A stretch of 64,000 nt of DNA, from contig CAXKVR010000448.1 of the NCBI GenBank assembly GCA_964058845.1, positions 1 through 64,000 of the forward strand, written 5' to 3'. The notes under the pieces were generated by a model. The model searched no databases, was not told where the DNA came from, and saw nothing but the letters and a program-made list of their open reading frames with translations. Positions 24,531 through 35,079 of this stretch are shown piece by piece. Position 1 is the stretch's first letter. The number at the start of each line of letters is the position of its first letter. Both the position numbers and the translations under genes were made by a program. The stretch is from Carex sylvatica (lineage: Eukaryota; Streptophyta; Magnoliopsida; Poales; Cyperaceae).

Positions 24531-25324
24531 GCCCGTGGAATTTTTCCACGGTCCGGATTAATTTATTCGGGCTGTGGAAAATATCCACGGGCCGGGTATT
24601 TTTAAAAATTCGTTGGAAACTTGGTTATTTTTAATAAAATCATTTTTTTTTTGGATAAAAATAAAAATGTCGGGTGCCCCTCTCTTGTGACTTTTGAATT
24701 GAACGATTCTTGATACTTTATTAAACAGTATCTGATTTTGTTTGAATTTTAATTATTAACCTATAAGTATGTTTAATAGCATATCTATAGATTTATATTT
24801 TACTTTTTACTTTTATTTATTTTATTTTAATTTATTATCAAATATTGTTAACATAATATAATACACAAGCAATATGTAATTTAAGTAGTAATTAAGAATT
24901 TTTTAACACATACAATTTATATGTTGGATATGAAAATGTGTTAGTAATTTTTTTATTTGACACTACATTAATGTTTTTATTTTTTTACTCTGTACAACAA
25001 TATTTTCATTCATATTTTAATACAGAGAACAATGATATGATCCAGCCTGCTCGACATAGCTTCTGGTAATAAAAATGTGTTATATTTGTAATGTTTGTAA
25101 TACATTATATAATTAGTGAATTATTTGAGTGTAATATTTTATCTTAATATAGTTTTTTTATCAATTATTTTTATCAATTTTTTTCTATTTTTTTGCTACA
25201 AAAAAAGCTTCTGCCAAAAAAACCGAGTTACCGATCCGATTCTTCCGATTCCGGCCGATTCTTTCGATTCTGATTCCATATCAAAAATCCAATTCCGATT
25301 CTGATTTCGAGTTTCAGAACCATG
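22514..25324. mobile_element. hAT element splitting the Copia protease-integrase junction
   Basis: Ends are CATGGTTC and GAACCATG. The 8-bp ATTTTAAG flanks both sides exactly (22506-22513 and 25325-25332). Deleting the element with one copy of the flank restores the Copia frame from GDLK directly into LTNVLHVPS. Subterminal regions are full of CGGCCGATTC/GAATCGG motifs. The element minus its nested 1.43-kb insertion is about 1.37 kb. No transposase is seen. Confidence 0.9.
23240..24673. mobile_element. Foldback Mutator-like element with 9-bp target duplication
   Basis: Ends are CCGACATTTTT and AAAAATGTCGG. The 9-bp GTGCCCCTC flanks both sides exactly (23231-23239, 24674-24682), the Mutator signature. 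The whole 1434 bp is a head-to-head palindrome: arms of about 690 bp with little unique spacer, centred near 23950. Each arm has a CCGTGGA..TCCACGG hairpin region, a poly-T/A tract and two or more tandem units of about 180 bp beginning near AGTGCTTCTGAGCCCAACTT. No transposase. Confidence 0.92.
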
Positions 25325-26600
25325 ATTTTAAGTCACCACTATTACTAGGAATAAAACAATTGCCTAGATGTCTAATAGGTAAGATAGAGCCATTACCAAC
25401 TTGAAGTTGATCATTCCCGGTGTAAGGCACGAAAGAATTGAGAGTGCTTATGTCGGATGTGACATGATTGGTGGCTCCGGAGTCAAGAAACCAACTCTCA
25501 TGAGGTGGATTAGTAGTGGTATTGACCAAGGTTTGAAGTTGAGGTGGCGGTTGTGCAGTGTAAGTAAGGTTGAACCGGTGATAGCACTTAAGTGCAGCAT
25601 GACCAAATTTGAAGCAGATCTGGCAAGTGGGGCGATCAGCAGGAGGTTGAGACGATGAAGCATAGCCTCTGCCAGAATTATTTTGCTGGAAGTGCTGAAC
25701 AGAACCTCCTCTGGAAGAAAGATTGGAATGAATTGGGCCTCCAGCTCCACGGCCCAGAGACGAATTAAAGGCCGGCGTAGGTAAAATACCTGCTGTGTTA
25801 GCGGGTCCGCCCTTTCCACTAGAAGATCCGCGGTTATAATGTCTCCCAGATCCACGCCCTCTTCTTCCATTGCCGCGATTTGTCTGAGCTGAGTACAGCG
25901 CCTGTGGATTGGAGGAGAAAGAAGATGGCTAAGTCTGAGTAGAGAGGAGATTCTCATGTGCGAGAAGAAAGGCATGAAGCTCTGGCCACGAAACTGGAGT
26001 AGACCGTGTCGTCAGAGTAACCACAAAAGAATTAAACTCAGGGCCTAATCCGGTTAGAATATAGTTAACCAGGTCCGAATCAGGGATGGGAGAACCGGCT
26101 GCTGCTAGCTGATCGGCGATGCCAAGCAAGTGGGTGTAGTAATCGGAGCACGAACGGCCACCGCGGGTGCTTGATTGTAGAGAACAGCGTAAATCCATCA
26201 CACGAGCGGCAGAAACAGCCGCATATACACGGTGAAGAGCGGACCAGAGGTGAGCTGTCATCTTGCTGGAGATATACTGAGCAAGAATTGGGGAAGAAAT
26301 CGTCGAGCGAATCCAACCGAGCAAGAGCTGATCTTGCTTGATCCAAGAAAGAGAACGGGGATTGACTCGAGTAACGCCAGCTTCAGTCAAGGTCGGTGAT
26401 GGAGGGGTGAAAGTCTCAGAGAGATGATTTGATAAACCGTAGCCAAGAACAATCGGTTCAATTTGAGACTTCCAAGTCAAGAAATTGTCACGATCTAATT
26501 TGGTAGAAACCGGTATGGAAATGTGCACAATTGGCTCAGTGGGATGAGCTGTGAGCGAAGATGAATCAGCAGGGGAAGTTGTAGAAGAAAGGGCAGCCAT
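25325..26600 (-). pseudogene. Copia gag and protease
   Basis: Translation starts at 26600. The N-terminal 223 residues are a Copia gag (UBN2-type; FLTWKSQIEPIVLGYGL, and later the AHLWSALHRVY-like region). A single TAG near 25929 interrupts the frame. In the same frame follow a Gly/Arg/Ser-rich segment, a zinc knuckle CQICFKFGHAALKC (CX2CX4HX4C, near 25600) and the protease motif WFLDSGATNHVTSD. The frame then runs into the hAT insertion. Apart from that stop and the insertion the open frame is well preserved. Confidence 0.9.
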
Positions 26601-26650
26601 GGCTGGGAAAGCAAGAACTCAAGAAAGAGAGAAGATAGGGAGAAGAACCC

Positions 26651-26662
26651 AGTCTGATACCA
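26651..26662 (-). other. Copia primer-binding site
   Basis: Minus-strand TGGTATCAGACT lies just downstream of the 5' LTR remnant and just before gag. It is complementary to the 3' end of initiator methionine tRNA, as usual for plant Copia elements. Confidence 0.75.
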
Positions 26663-26677
26663 TAAAGAGACTAAAAA

Positions 26678-26840
26678 TATGAATGAATTTGTATTACTTT
26701 CATTAACCCTTTATTGGTCCAATACATAGTCTATTTATAGACTTTGATATCCTTCTCACAGAGGCTTAATGTATGAATGAATTTGTATTACTTTCATTAA
26801 CCCTTTACTGGTCCAATACATAGTCTATTTATAGACTTTG
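26678..26840. repeat. Tandem duplication in the Copia LTR
   Basis: A unit of about 94 bp (from TATGAATGAATTTGTATTAC to GAGGCTTAATG) occurs twice; the second copy is split by the SINE at 26855-26979. Confidence 0.8.
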
Positions 26841-26854
26841 ATATCCTTCTCACA

Positions 26855-26979
26855 TGAGAAAGGGAAGGTAGCACAATTGGTTAGAAAAAAGTTTTAAAGT
26901 TGTTGTATCTAAAAATCAAGAGTTCAATTTCCCCTCACGACTTCACAGCTTCTGCGAAAGTTTTCAAGAAAAAAAAAGA
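26855..26979 (+). mobile_element. SINE with 15-bp target duplication
   Basis: The 15-bp GATATCCTTCTCACA lies on both sides (26840-26854, 26980-26994). Inside are a tRNA-like box A (GGTAGCACAATTGG, about 26867-26880), a box B (GAGTTCAATTT, 26920-26930) and an A-rich 3' tail. Length 125 bp. tRNA-derived SINE family distinct from the one at 40411. Confidence 0.85.
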
Positions 26980-27049
26980 GATATCCTTCTCACAGAGGCT
27001 TAATGCTATAGTTTACATCATAACATAATAACAGAACTAATCGAATCAG

Positions 27050-27667
27050 GTCAACTAAACCTATATCTAATTGCTAGTCTAGAAACAATGTATCTTGTCT
27101 AATATCTATGCTAGAAAAAAAAAATGAATTTCAGTATATTGTGCGAGTATACATGATAATTTGTTATTGCCTTGATAATTAATGTAACTAAATTAATTAC
27201 TCAAATGAATATACTCTATGCTTATAGATTAAACAAAATTGATACTGTATGAATATACTCTTTCTATGATCACGATGAACACGTTATGTTCTTAATTTAT
27301 TTAAAGGAGGGGACACATATTGGACAAGAATATAAACCGCAAGATTAAGGATGCTTTATTTTCTAATAAGTATAAACTTGACTATTCAAGGGTTGACTAT
27401 CAACTAAAATTGTTGCTCATGGTACTACATGACAATGAAATAAAAACATAATGTTGTTCATTTGCATAAACAACAATTTCATGATAAGAGTGTAGTTGGT
27501 AAAATTTACTCAACTAAAATCTTCCATTCTTGAAACGTGAGGTTCAGCATCAACAAAAAAAGTTGGGTCATGTAATCTACAAGGCAATGAAATAAATTAA
27601 TTTGTTGTTGTCGTACCCTCGCATAAACAACAATTTAATGATAAAATTTACTCAATTATATATATAT
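27050..27667. repeat. Duplicated segment, copy A (left part)
   Basis: Matches 40290-41055 and 43214-43455 in the same orientation, interrupted there by other insertions. It continues beyond the Mutator-like element and MITE at 33410-33580. Non-coding; its value is as an empty-site reference for copy B. Confidence 0.85.
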
Positions 27668-28128
27668 GAGTAGAGCTAATTTGCTGCTAGCAGCATTTCA
27701 GCAAACTGCTGTCAATTCTGTAAGCCGTTGGATCTAACATTAGATTCGTGGCTTGATGATGATGATGAGGCGCTGATTTTACTTTGACGGAACGGGAAAT
27801 TTGAAACAGCTCTGTTAGATAAAGTTGGGTTTTGAAGCACCTCCCTCATTTCTCTCGTGCACCTCCCTCGTTTCTCTCTCTCGACGGAGCAAGTCCTGTG
27901 CGCCTCTCTTGGAACAAGAGCTCCGTCGACGAGTCAAAAGAAGGTTTCCCTCTCGTTCACCTCTCTCCTTGGTTCTCTTCACGGTCCGCCAAGCTCAGAC
28001 GAGGTCTCGCGCACCAGGTCCGCCCAGCGAGAAGTCACTCGGACGACTCGCCCTCCCTCCTCCCTCTCTCGTACTTTCCTCCCTCCTCCCAGTGCCTCTC
28101 GCTCTTTTCGCTTCTGGTTTTCTCACAG

Positions 28129-29650
28129 GTTGATTATCTTTCAAAAACCCAAGATTTTTTCAGTTTGCCTAATTTTTCTGGTTTATTTCGAATTTTTCAG
28201 ATTTTTCAATTTTTTCATCGGAACCTCTTCTCGCTCTCCTCTCAACACCTCCTCCGATCAGCTCGACTCGGGCTCCCCGAGATTTCCTTTTCCTCTCCCT
28301 CCCGCCCCCCAACTCGCCCTTCTGTAAGAACCTCTCTCTCTCTTTTCATTAGGGCTTAACTTTCTGGTAAATTGCTAGATTTATTAAAATAAGAACTGAG
28401 CCACCCTCTCTCTGATCTGTGTGTGCTTGATTTGTTTTATCAACCTTACAATTTTTGTTTTATGTTAAGGCCAACGTGCTTTCAATTGATTGAAATTGTG
28501 ATGCTGGAATTTAGGGCTTGCTTGATTGAATAATCTTGAATTGTTAAATCGATCAATTGCGAGTTGTGCGCAAAGCCCTTTTTATCTGTTTGGGTGACTC
28601 TCGGTTTTGTTTAATTGAATTTTGGACTGGTACTCGGAGAATGCCGCAGTGTGAAATCTAACCCAATAGCATGTTGTAAAATCTGGCACAAAATCAACCT
28701 TGTGATAAAGAGGAATTTATATCAAATTATTTGTGCTTATTTTTTCTGTTTGATTTAGTTATTTATTTAATTTTTCTGCACCTTTTGTTGGTTGTCAAAT
28801 ATTAGAGATTTCATGCAAGGGAACATCAAGCATATGATAAAGAGAATTTTCCTTACTATTGGATCATTGCCAGTCAGGTAGAATGTCTTAATTCATCTAA
28901 GTTTTATTTGGTTATATTTGTTATGGATACCTGAATTTGGGTACAACACAGTACTTATTTAATTAACAAAGATGTTACAACATTAATTGGTGTGTTTGTG
29001 CTGGTACCAGTCCTGACTTTCTCCATTAAATTGCAACTGGAACTCTATTTAGTTTCAAGGGAAAAGTAATGGTACACGTCAGTTCTGAGGTCCGATCGAG
29101 ATTGTACTTGTTGTTTTTATATGTTGTTATCAGATCATTGATCTTTAGTAAAGTTATAGTTAAGGAGTTTCTTGGTTTAATAAAATCACACAAAAATAAG
29201 GAGTTTCAGTAAAGAAAGGGCTTTGTAATTTCTTAACTATATATATATTTTTTTGAAAACCTGCTGGTGATAATTTCTTAACTATAAGAACGACTTATTT
29301 GTACTGTTTACTCTCAAATCAATGGATTAGGTACATATTGGAAGACTTGGAATGCTCAACTTATGCATCAAGATAGAGTTGCTATTTGTTCAATTAATCA
29401 ACAGAGAAGTATTAGAGGGGAATATTAGTAACACTGCTATGCTGGTGCCAGTGATATGAATGCTGAAGATCATATGAATTTCAAGTTTGAGAAGCTAATT
29501 AACTAGAAGGGTTTGATTTGTAAATTATTCAATTAGTTTGCAAATGGATTTGTTTTATTATTTGATGTAAAAAATTTCATTTCCATTTTTTGCATCTGAA
29601 AAATATTTGTGTATAGAATGTAAACAAGTTGTGAGCAATAAATGTCTGTA
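28129..29650 (+). other. Possible plus-strand transcription unit in the element
   Basis: Features suggesting a spliced transcript are a donor-like CACAG|GTTGAT in the TIR (28129), a CT-rich stretch with TTCT|GTAAGA (about 28322), an exon-like ATGCAAGGGAACATC..CAGTCAG|GTAGAA (about 28813-28879), a short terminal frame MNAEDHMNFKFEKLIN (about 29457-29507) and AATAAA-like AGCAATAAATG (about 29634). Coding content is tiny and no homology is recognised. It could be a captured 5' region rather than a gene. Confidence 0.25.
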
Positions 29651-30938
29651 CTGTGGGAAAATTTATATATTGTTTTATTATCCTTTGAAATATTATGAAA
29701 TTGGTGTGTGAGTGCATATTAAAGTTCACACTAGTGACAATGCATCCATACTCACATATGTGCCAATAAGTTGATGTACCAGGTTAAGATTGTCTTTTGT
29801 TTAAAACTATGATAAAATAAGAAAAACAAGCACTAGTGACAAAATAAGGAAAATGATAAGATAAAATAAGTTAATAAGCTCATGGCATGATATATTAGGA
29901 AGAAATAGCATGTAGTCATACAAACAAAACAGGTACAACTCGTACCAGTACCAATTTCAAATCATCAGAAATAACATGTAGTCCAAACCAAATGAAGATA
30001 AAATATCATATGATTTGTTTAATATCATTCTATTGACCCCACAGATGCTTAAAATATACATGTTTCTTACTGACTCTTTCACTCCGACAAGAAAAAATAA
30101 TCAATTTTACTATTTACACCCGAGAAAGTTTAATAGCATAATTGAGCAGTATATGCAAAAATAAAATCATAAAGAAAATAAGATACATATTTGAACAAAA
30201 TAAGAATTTCAAGAATTTGAACAAATAGCATAATTGAGCAGTATATCTTTCAAGAATTTCATAAATTATATAGGAAACATATGTTCCTCTCAGCTCCAGT
30301 CTATGAAAAATCATCTTGATAAATATATAATGTTTATATTATTTCCATCAGCTCATTGCTCCTGCAAGAATTATCAAAAAGTATATGTCAAAAATCAAAT
30401 CAGGTTCCAACACACTTATTACATGGATAAAAGCAAAGTACATGTGCAGAATTGAATTTCTGCACGAAATAGGTACTGAAGTGTACTTGGACCTAAGATT
30501 TGGATCTTAGATAGTTTATAAGAAACCAGTCAAGTATTAAGCAATAAAGAGATCATAGACTATTTGAAAGCAGTTGTGTATATTAGTATCAAATATCATA
30601 CCAGTAAGAGGCAAATATGCAGTCTGGTGCTTCCCCTGTATGCAAAAAAATAGCACAAGAAAAATAGATGAAGCTAAAAAAAATCATATAACTGCGATAA
30701 TTCATAAACAACAATATACCACATGCCTCAGCTAGCATCAATATCTAATTTCATATAGCCATAATCCATAAACAGCAAGTTCAATTAGCAAAACAACAAG
30801 TTCGATAATTTGAAATATTCCTTCTATCAAAGGTATCATTTCTATAACTATACCAAAAATATCCTTTCTATAAGTACCAAAAGTATCATTTCTATGACTA
30901 TACCAAAAATACCCTATAACTATACCACATATGCATTA

Positions 30939-31826
30939 TCAATCTTCCAACGACAAATCTTCACTATCATATACATTTTCATCTTCCAATGACAAGTCTT
31001 CACTATCATATGCATTGTTGTCTTCCAATGACAAGTCTTCATTCACACATGATTCTTGTGCTTGACCTTTCGCTAAGTCGTCCTTTTTCTACAAAAATAG
31101 AACATAGTAGTGCATGTTATAAAAAAGGTGAATCAATGCATTCGCATCCACCCCTACCAATTTCTGTTTCACCTTCCCAATTTGGTTGTTCACATCTTTC
31201 TTGCTGTAATGAAAGTTCTCTTTGCCTCTTGCCTTCGCTCCAAGAAGCTCCCTAATTTGGGCAGTTCCGACGTTTATCTCATTTAATAACTCAATATCTA
31301 CTCTATCTTCCATTGATATATATTTGTGGGATTGAAGGTGGCGCTTCTTTGAAGGAGTGTTTGCAATGAATGCATGATTATGGTCCTTGTGGAGGCCGGT
31401 TATCTTCCATATCCCATCCTCATGAGGCCTCACGTGGCACGACGCTTTGCAACCACATCTCTTACTTGATGTTTGCTTTTCCGGTGTTTTTTCATTTGAT
31501 CCACCAATTGTCTCCAAATCATCTTTCAATTGACGTTTTTGCCTTTTATTAAACCCCGATTTGGAACACACCAATCTAATTGACCTCTGCAACCCTTCTT
31601 TAGTTTTCTTCAAACTATTTATATGAATACTAAAACCAGTAATGTAGCCATACATGTTGTAGAAATCATAAGCCATTTTCTGACTAACGAATTCCATCCC
31701 TATATAAGGCTCAATAGTTTTCTCTCCTGAAGGCTCTTGGACCATGCTTCTAATTTCATCTACATCCCGCTCATTCATTGGATTTTCTTCCAGATCATCA
31801 ATTTCATCTAACGTGATATTATCCAT
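30939..31826 (-). CDS. FAR1 DNA-binding-domain protein (transposase-derived, domain only)
   Basis: FAR1/FHY3-type proteins derive from Mutator-like transposases and bind DNA through a WRKY-GCM1-like zinc fold. Exon 1 is 31158-31826 and exon 2 is 30939-31088 with a 69-bp GT..AG intron, giving 272 residues. Residues 40-155 are the FAR1 domain, with C87, the C124/C126 pair, H149 and H151 (DHNH) as the expected zinc ligands. The MULE transposase and SWIM domains of full-length FRS proteins are missing. Exon 2 encodes Lys-Asp start residues then an acidic tail with three copies of a unit containing SEDLSLED or NEDLSLED. The start is chosen because an acceptor (TTTTTTTTAG) lies 4 bp upstream of the ATG, implying a 5'UTR intron. 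It lies inside the long-TIR element, so it is its probable passenger or regulatory gene. Exon 2 is inferred from splice sites only. Confidence 0.75.
30945..31058 (-). repeat. Three tandem 39-bp units in FAR1 exon 2
   Basis: In-frame 13-codon repeats produce the acidic YDSEDLSLED series. In-frame repeat length argues for selection or recent expansion within a translated exon. Confidence 0.75.
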
Positions 31827-32907
31827 TTGTCTAAAAAAAAATGATATAATAAGCATAACCAATTCTTATATTCGTAGTTACTCATTTTTTGTAAAATTTC
31901 AGCAAACTAATAATATGATACCCTACAAGAAAATGAACTAAATTTCAAGCAAAGAAGTAAGAGTATAAGAACAATCTATCACTTACCCAATTTAGTCATG
32001 AATAAAGTAAAACACTTAAATTTCATGCTACGATAACCATCGAACTATGATAAAATACTTTGGATGTCCAAATAAAAAATACCTAATGAGTAAGGGAATT
32101 CAAATTCTTCCACCAAGATTATCCTGCACAACTAATCACCCTAATACACACAAATATTCAAATCAGCCTCTCAAATTTATGAAAATTGCTTACTAATCAT
32201 AAATGGATGCATTTGTTTGTATTTGTACAAAATAAAGAGGCACATGTACCTTACCTCTTAGTAGACATAAACATTATGAATTCTTCAAACAAAAATTGAT
32301 ACTTCTGAAACGCTAGAATTTTGAAATAAACCAGAAAATTGATCGGTTTCATTATCTATCTTTACAACATATTTTTTCGAAATAAACTAGAAAAACCAGA
32401 AAAATTAGGCAAACTGAAAAAATCTTGGATTTTTGAAAGATAATCAACCTGTGAGAAAACCAGAAGCGATAAGAGCGAGAGGCACTGGGCGGAGGGAGGA
32501 AAGCACGAGAGAGGGAGGAGGGAGGGCGAGTCGTCCGAGTGACTTCTCGCTGGGCGGACCTGGTGCGCGAGACCTCGTCTGAGCTTGACGGACCGTGAAG
32601 AGAACCAAGGAGAGAGGTGCACGAGAGAGGGAAACCTTCTTCTGACTCGTCGACAGAGCTCTTGTTTCGAGAGAGGTGCACAGGACTTGCTCCGTCGAGA
32701 GAGAGAAACAAGGAGGGAGGTGCACGAGAGAAATGAGGGAGGCGCTTCAAAACCAAACTTTATCTAACAGAGTTGTTTCAAATTTCCCATTTCGTCAAAG
32801 TAAAATCAGCGCCTCATCATCATCATCAAGGCACGAATCTAATGTTAGATCCAACGGCTTACAGAATTGGCAGCAGTTTGCTGAAATGCTGCAGCAAATT
32901 AGCCATA

Positions 32908-32949
<42 letters not shown>

Positions 32950-32952
<3 letters not shown>

Positions 32953-33397
32953 GTTGGCTACTATGCTTATATAAGCATATCCCCACATATGCTTATATAA
33001 GCATATCCCCACATATGCTTATAACTCATTTTTGTGTTTCTAATGTCCAAATAGTTGATCTGAACCGTTAGATGTGTTCTCTATATTGAAATGTGCTTGG
33101 AGACCAAATTTTACATTTTTCTAAATTTTTTTACTATTTATTAAGCCACTTTGAAAATCGTTGATCCAATGGTGGCTTAACAAAACAGTAAAATCAGAAG
33201 CCACCGTTGGATCAGCGATCTTCAAAGTGGCTTAATAAATAGTAAAAAAATTCAGAAAAATGTAAAATTTGGTCTCTAAGTACATTTCAATATAGAGATC
33301 ACATCTAGCGGTTCAGATCGACCATTTGGACATTGAAAACACAAAAATGAGTTATAAGCATATGTGGGGATATGCTTATATAAGCATAGTAGCCAAC

Positions 33398-33400
<3 letters not shown>
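32950..33400. mobile_element. Palindromic MITE, type A, copy 1
   Basis: Ends GAGGTTGGCTACTATGC and its complement. The arms are palindromic, with the clan core and an inner stem around AAGCCACCGTTGGATCA. A 22-bp internal duplication near the left end makes it longer than the copy at 51631. (AT)n lies on the left, (CT)n(AT)n on the right. Confidence 0.88.
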
Positions 33401-33409
<9 letters not shown>

Positions 33410-33429
<20 letters not shown>

Positions 33430-33580
33430 GTATTATCTTCCTTTATGATATATATTTGTTGTCAACATATGCATGTTAACACTATAAAAATTAAAACAAA
33501 AATATGTATATATTTGTTAGTTCATTTTTTAAATCCAAGCCATTGATATATCTAAGTTTAAACTGTAAGAGATTGGAGGA
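33410..33580. repeat. Duplicated segment, copy A (right part)
   Basis: Matches 43455-43620. Together with 27050-27667 it forms a segment whose unoccupied form is preserved in copy B. Confidence 0.85.
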
Positions 33581-33629
33581 AAACTACATATGAAATCAAA
33601 TTTAAGATTAATTGGCAGGGTGGACCGGT

Positions 33630-33775
33630 GACTCAAAATCAAAATATTATCAGGATGGACAACCGGTGACTCATATATAACCCACATAACACAATTCAAA
33701 AGAATTGTCATGTAGAAAAGCCTAGTAAATTCTTCGTTCACAGCACGTGTGATATTATGGTTCCAAACATCGACC
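33630..33775 (-). pseudogene. SWEET exon fragment
   Basis: The minus-strand frame reads ITRAVNEEFTRLFYMTILLN then CVMWVIYESPVVHPDNILI, matching exon 3 of a SWEET gene (residues around SVNQDFNGLPHVASLLN and VHPGNILVLI of the 12-kb gene). Similarity ends after DNILIL, where a GAGTCACCGG duplication disturbs the sequence. No other exon is found nearby. It keeps the VVHPDN spacing of ordinary SWEETs better than the intact gene does, so it is not simply a recent copy of it. Confidence 0.8.
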
Positions 33776-34219
33776 TGTTAAAAAATAAATCGTACAACTA
33801 GGTTTGACCTTCCTGAAAATTAACGTCCTTTTACTCAACTCCACTTAAATGCTGAAATAAATTTTCGTGCACACTGATTCAAAGACACACAACATATTTC
33901 ATCCTCAGTTTGCTTATAATGGAATCGATGTAATGCATCCACATCTAACTTCTTAACCTAACACCCATATCCTTTAAAAATTATTTAAACCATATTGTAC
34001 TCTTATATATTAAGAATTAGGTTTCTTCTATTCTATCTTTACTCGTTAATATTATTAGTTAATAAAATAGTAACAGAGCGAATAACAAATAAAACTAAAT
34101 TAATAGTTAGCTTTATTTTATTTTTTCAAAGCAAAAAATTTCAAAAAATGCATCTCTATTTTAGTTTTTTGCTTTTTGATCATCATCATCATCATAGCAA
34201 TAGCGTAGTAGTAATAATA

Positions 34220-34395
34220 ATAATAATAATATTAGCAAGTACGTCTTTATCTGTGTCTATATTGATTTTCTCTGTTGATTTTCTCTAACACAGACAACTG
34301 AAAAAAAAAATGTGATAAGAAATTTAAGCCATCCTTATATATCAAATTTTCCTGCCTTCAAGATTCATACTACCACTTCGTTTTATGAGTATTAT
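34220..34395. repeat. Inverted copy of 190-366
   Basis: Reverse complement of the window-start repeat; preceded by CATCATCAT and (TAA)n similar to 44500-44640. Confidence 0.75.
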
Positions 34396-34656
34396 TGCGA
34401 TTTAATATATAATTTTCTCCACAAACAAGACATATCATTAAACGATTAAAAATATAAATAATATATAAATAAATAAAATTGGGAAAGATATGATTAAATG
34501 ATTCAAATAAGGATTTTTTTTTTACATATATATTATTTATGGAAATTATTTTAACAATGAAAATTTCTCTACATGAAAGTTCTAAATATTCTTCATTTTC
34601 TCTCTAGATCGGAAATATATGATTGTTTCCATCGGCATAAGATATATATATATAGG

Positions 34657-35070
34657 AGTAAGTCTACCATACATTGCAATGCATAGGCACCTCTATGCAT
34701 TGGACTATAAATCACCATATTCAAAGTTCAAATGACCGATCCAAACCGTTCATCTTGTTCTCCATATTAATATGTACTTGGAGATCAAATTTTATATTTT
34801 TTGGAAGTTTTTTACTATTTATTAAGTCACTTTGAAAATCACTGATCCAACGGTGCCTTTTGATTTTACTATAACCGTTGGATCAGCGATTTTCAATGTG
34901 GCTTAATAAATAGTAAAACAATTCCAAAAAATATAAAATTTGATCTCCAAGTACATATTAATATGGAGAACAAGATGAACGGTTTGGATCGGTCATTTGA
35001 ACTTTGAATCCGTGATTTATAGTCCAATGCATAGAGGTGCCTATGCATTGCAATGTATGGTAGACTTACT
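34657..35070. mobile_element. Palindromic MITE, type B, copy 1
   Basis: Ends AGTAAGTCTACCATACATTG and complement, 414 bp. Shares the clan core (AACCGTTCATCTTGTTCTCC, AATAAATAGTAAA). TA dinucleotides flank it. Confidence 0.9.
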
Positions 35071-35079
35071 AATATATAT

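Larger units (their letters stand above)
18780..27010 (-). mobile_element. Dead Ty1/Copia retrotransposon with nested insertions
   Basis: Read on the minus strand the order is LTR remnant (about 26664-27010), primer-binding site TGGTATCAGACT (26651-26662, initiator-Met tRNA type), gag (26600), zinc knuckle and protease (about 25650-25330), integrase (22506-21475), the integrase-RT linker and the start of reverse transcriptase (to 18780). Protease-integrase-RT order is diagnostic of Copia. The element lacks most of RT, RNase H and the 3' LTR. It is interrupted by a solo LTR (19364-21192) and by a hAT element (22514-25324). The remaining frames have in-frame stops and a frameshift, so it cannot be autonomous. 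Confidence 0.92.
27668..32910. mobile_element. Mutator-like element with long TIRs and a FAR1-domain gene
   Basis: The outermost sequence GAGTAGAGCTAATTTGCTGC at 27668 is matched by the complement of 32891-32910. Inverted terminal repeats run about 27668-28195 and 32368-32910 (roughly 530-540 bp, high identity). Long TIRs indicate a Mutator-like (Pack-MULE-like) element of 5.2 kb. (TA)n flanks both sides, so a target duplication cannot be read. Each TIR has a CT-rich exon-like tract and a CACAG|GTTGAT donor-like site. A minus-strand FAR1 gene starts from the right TIR side; a weaker plus-strand transcript-like unit lies on the left. No MURA DDE domain is seen. Confidence 0.85.

Noticed and set aside
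26855..26979. Possible tRNA gene because of box A and box B
   Set aside because: No cloverleaf; A-rich tail and a 15-bp target duplication show a SINE.
27825..28359. Three overlapping plus-strand frames of 100-175 residues and their mirror near 32352-32767
   Set aside because: They lie in the CT-rich terminal inverted repeats, have no family resemblance and occur because the tract lacks stops.
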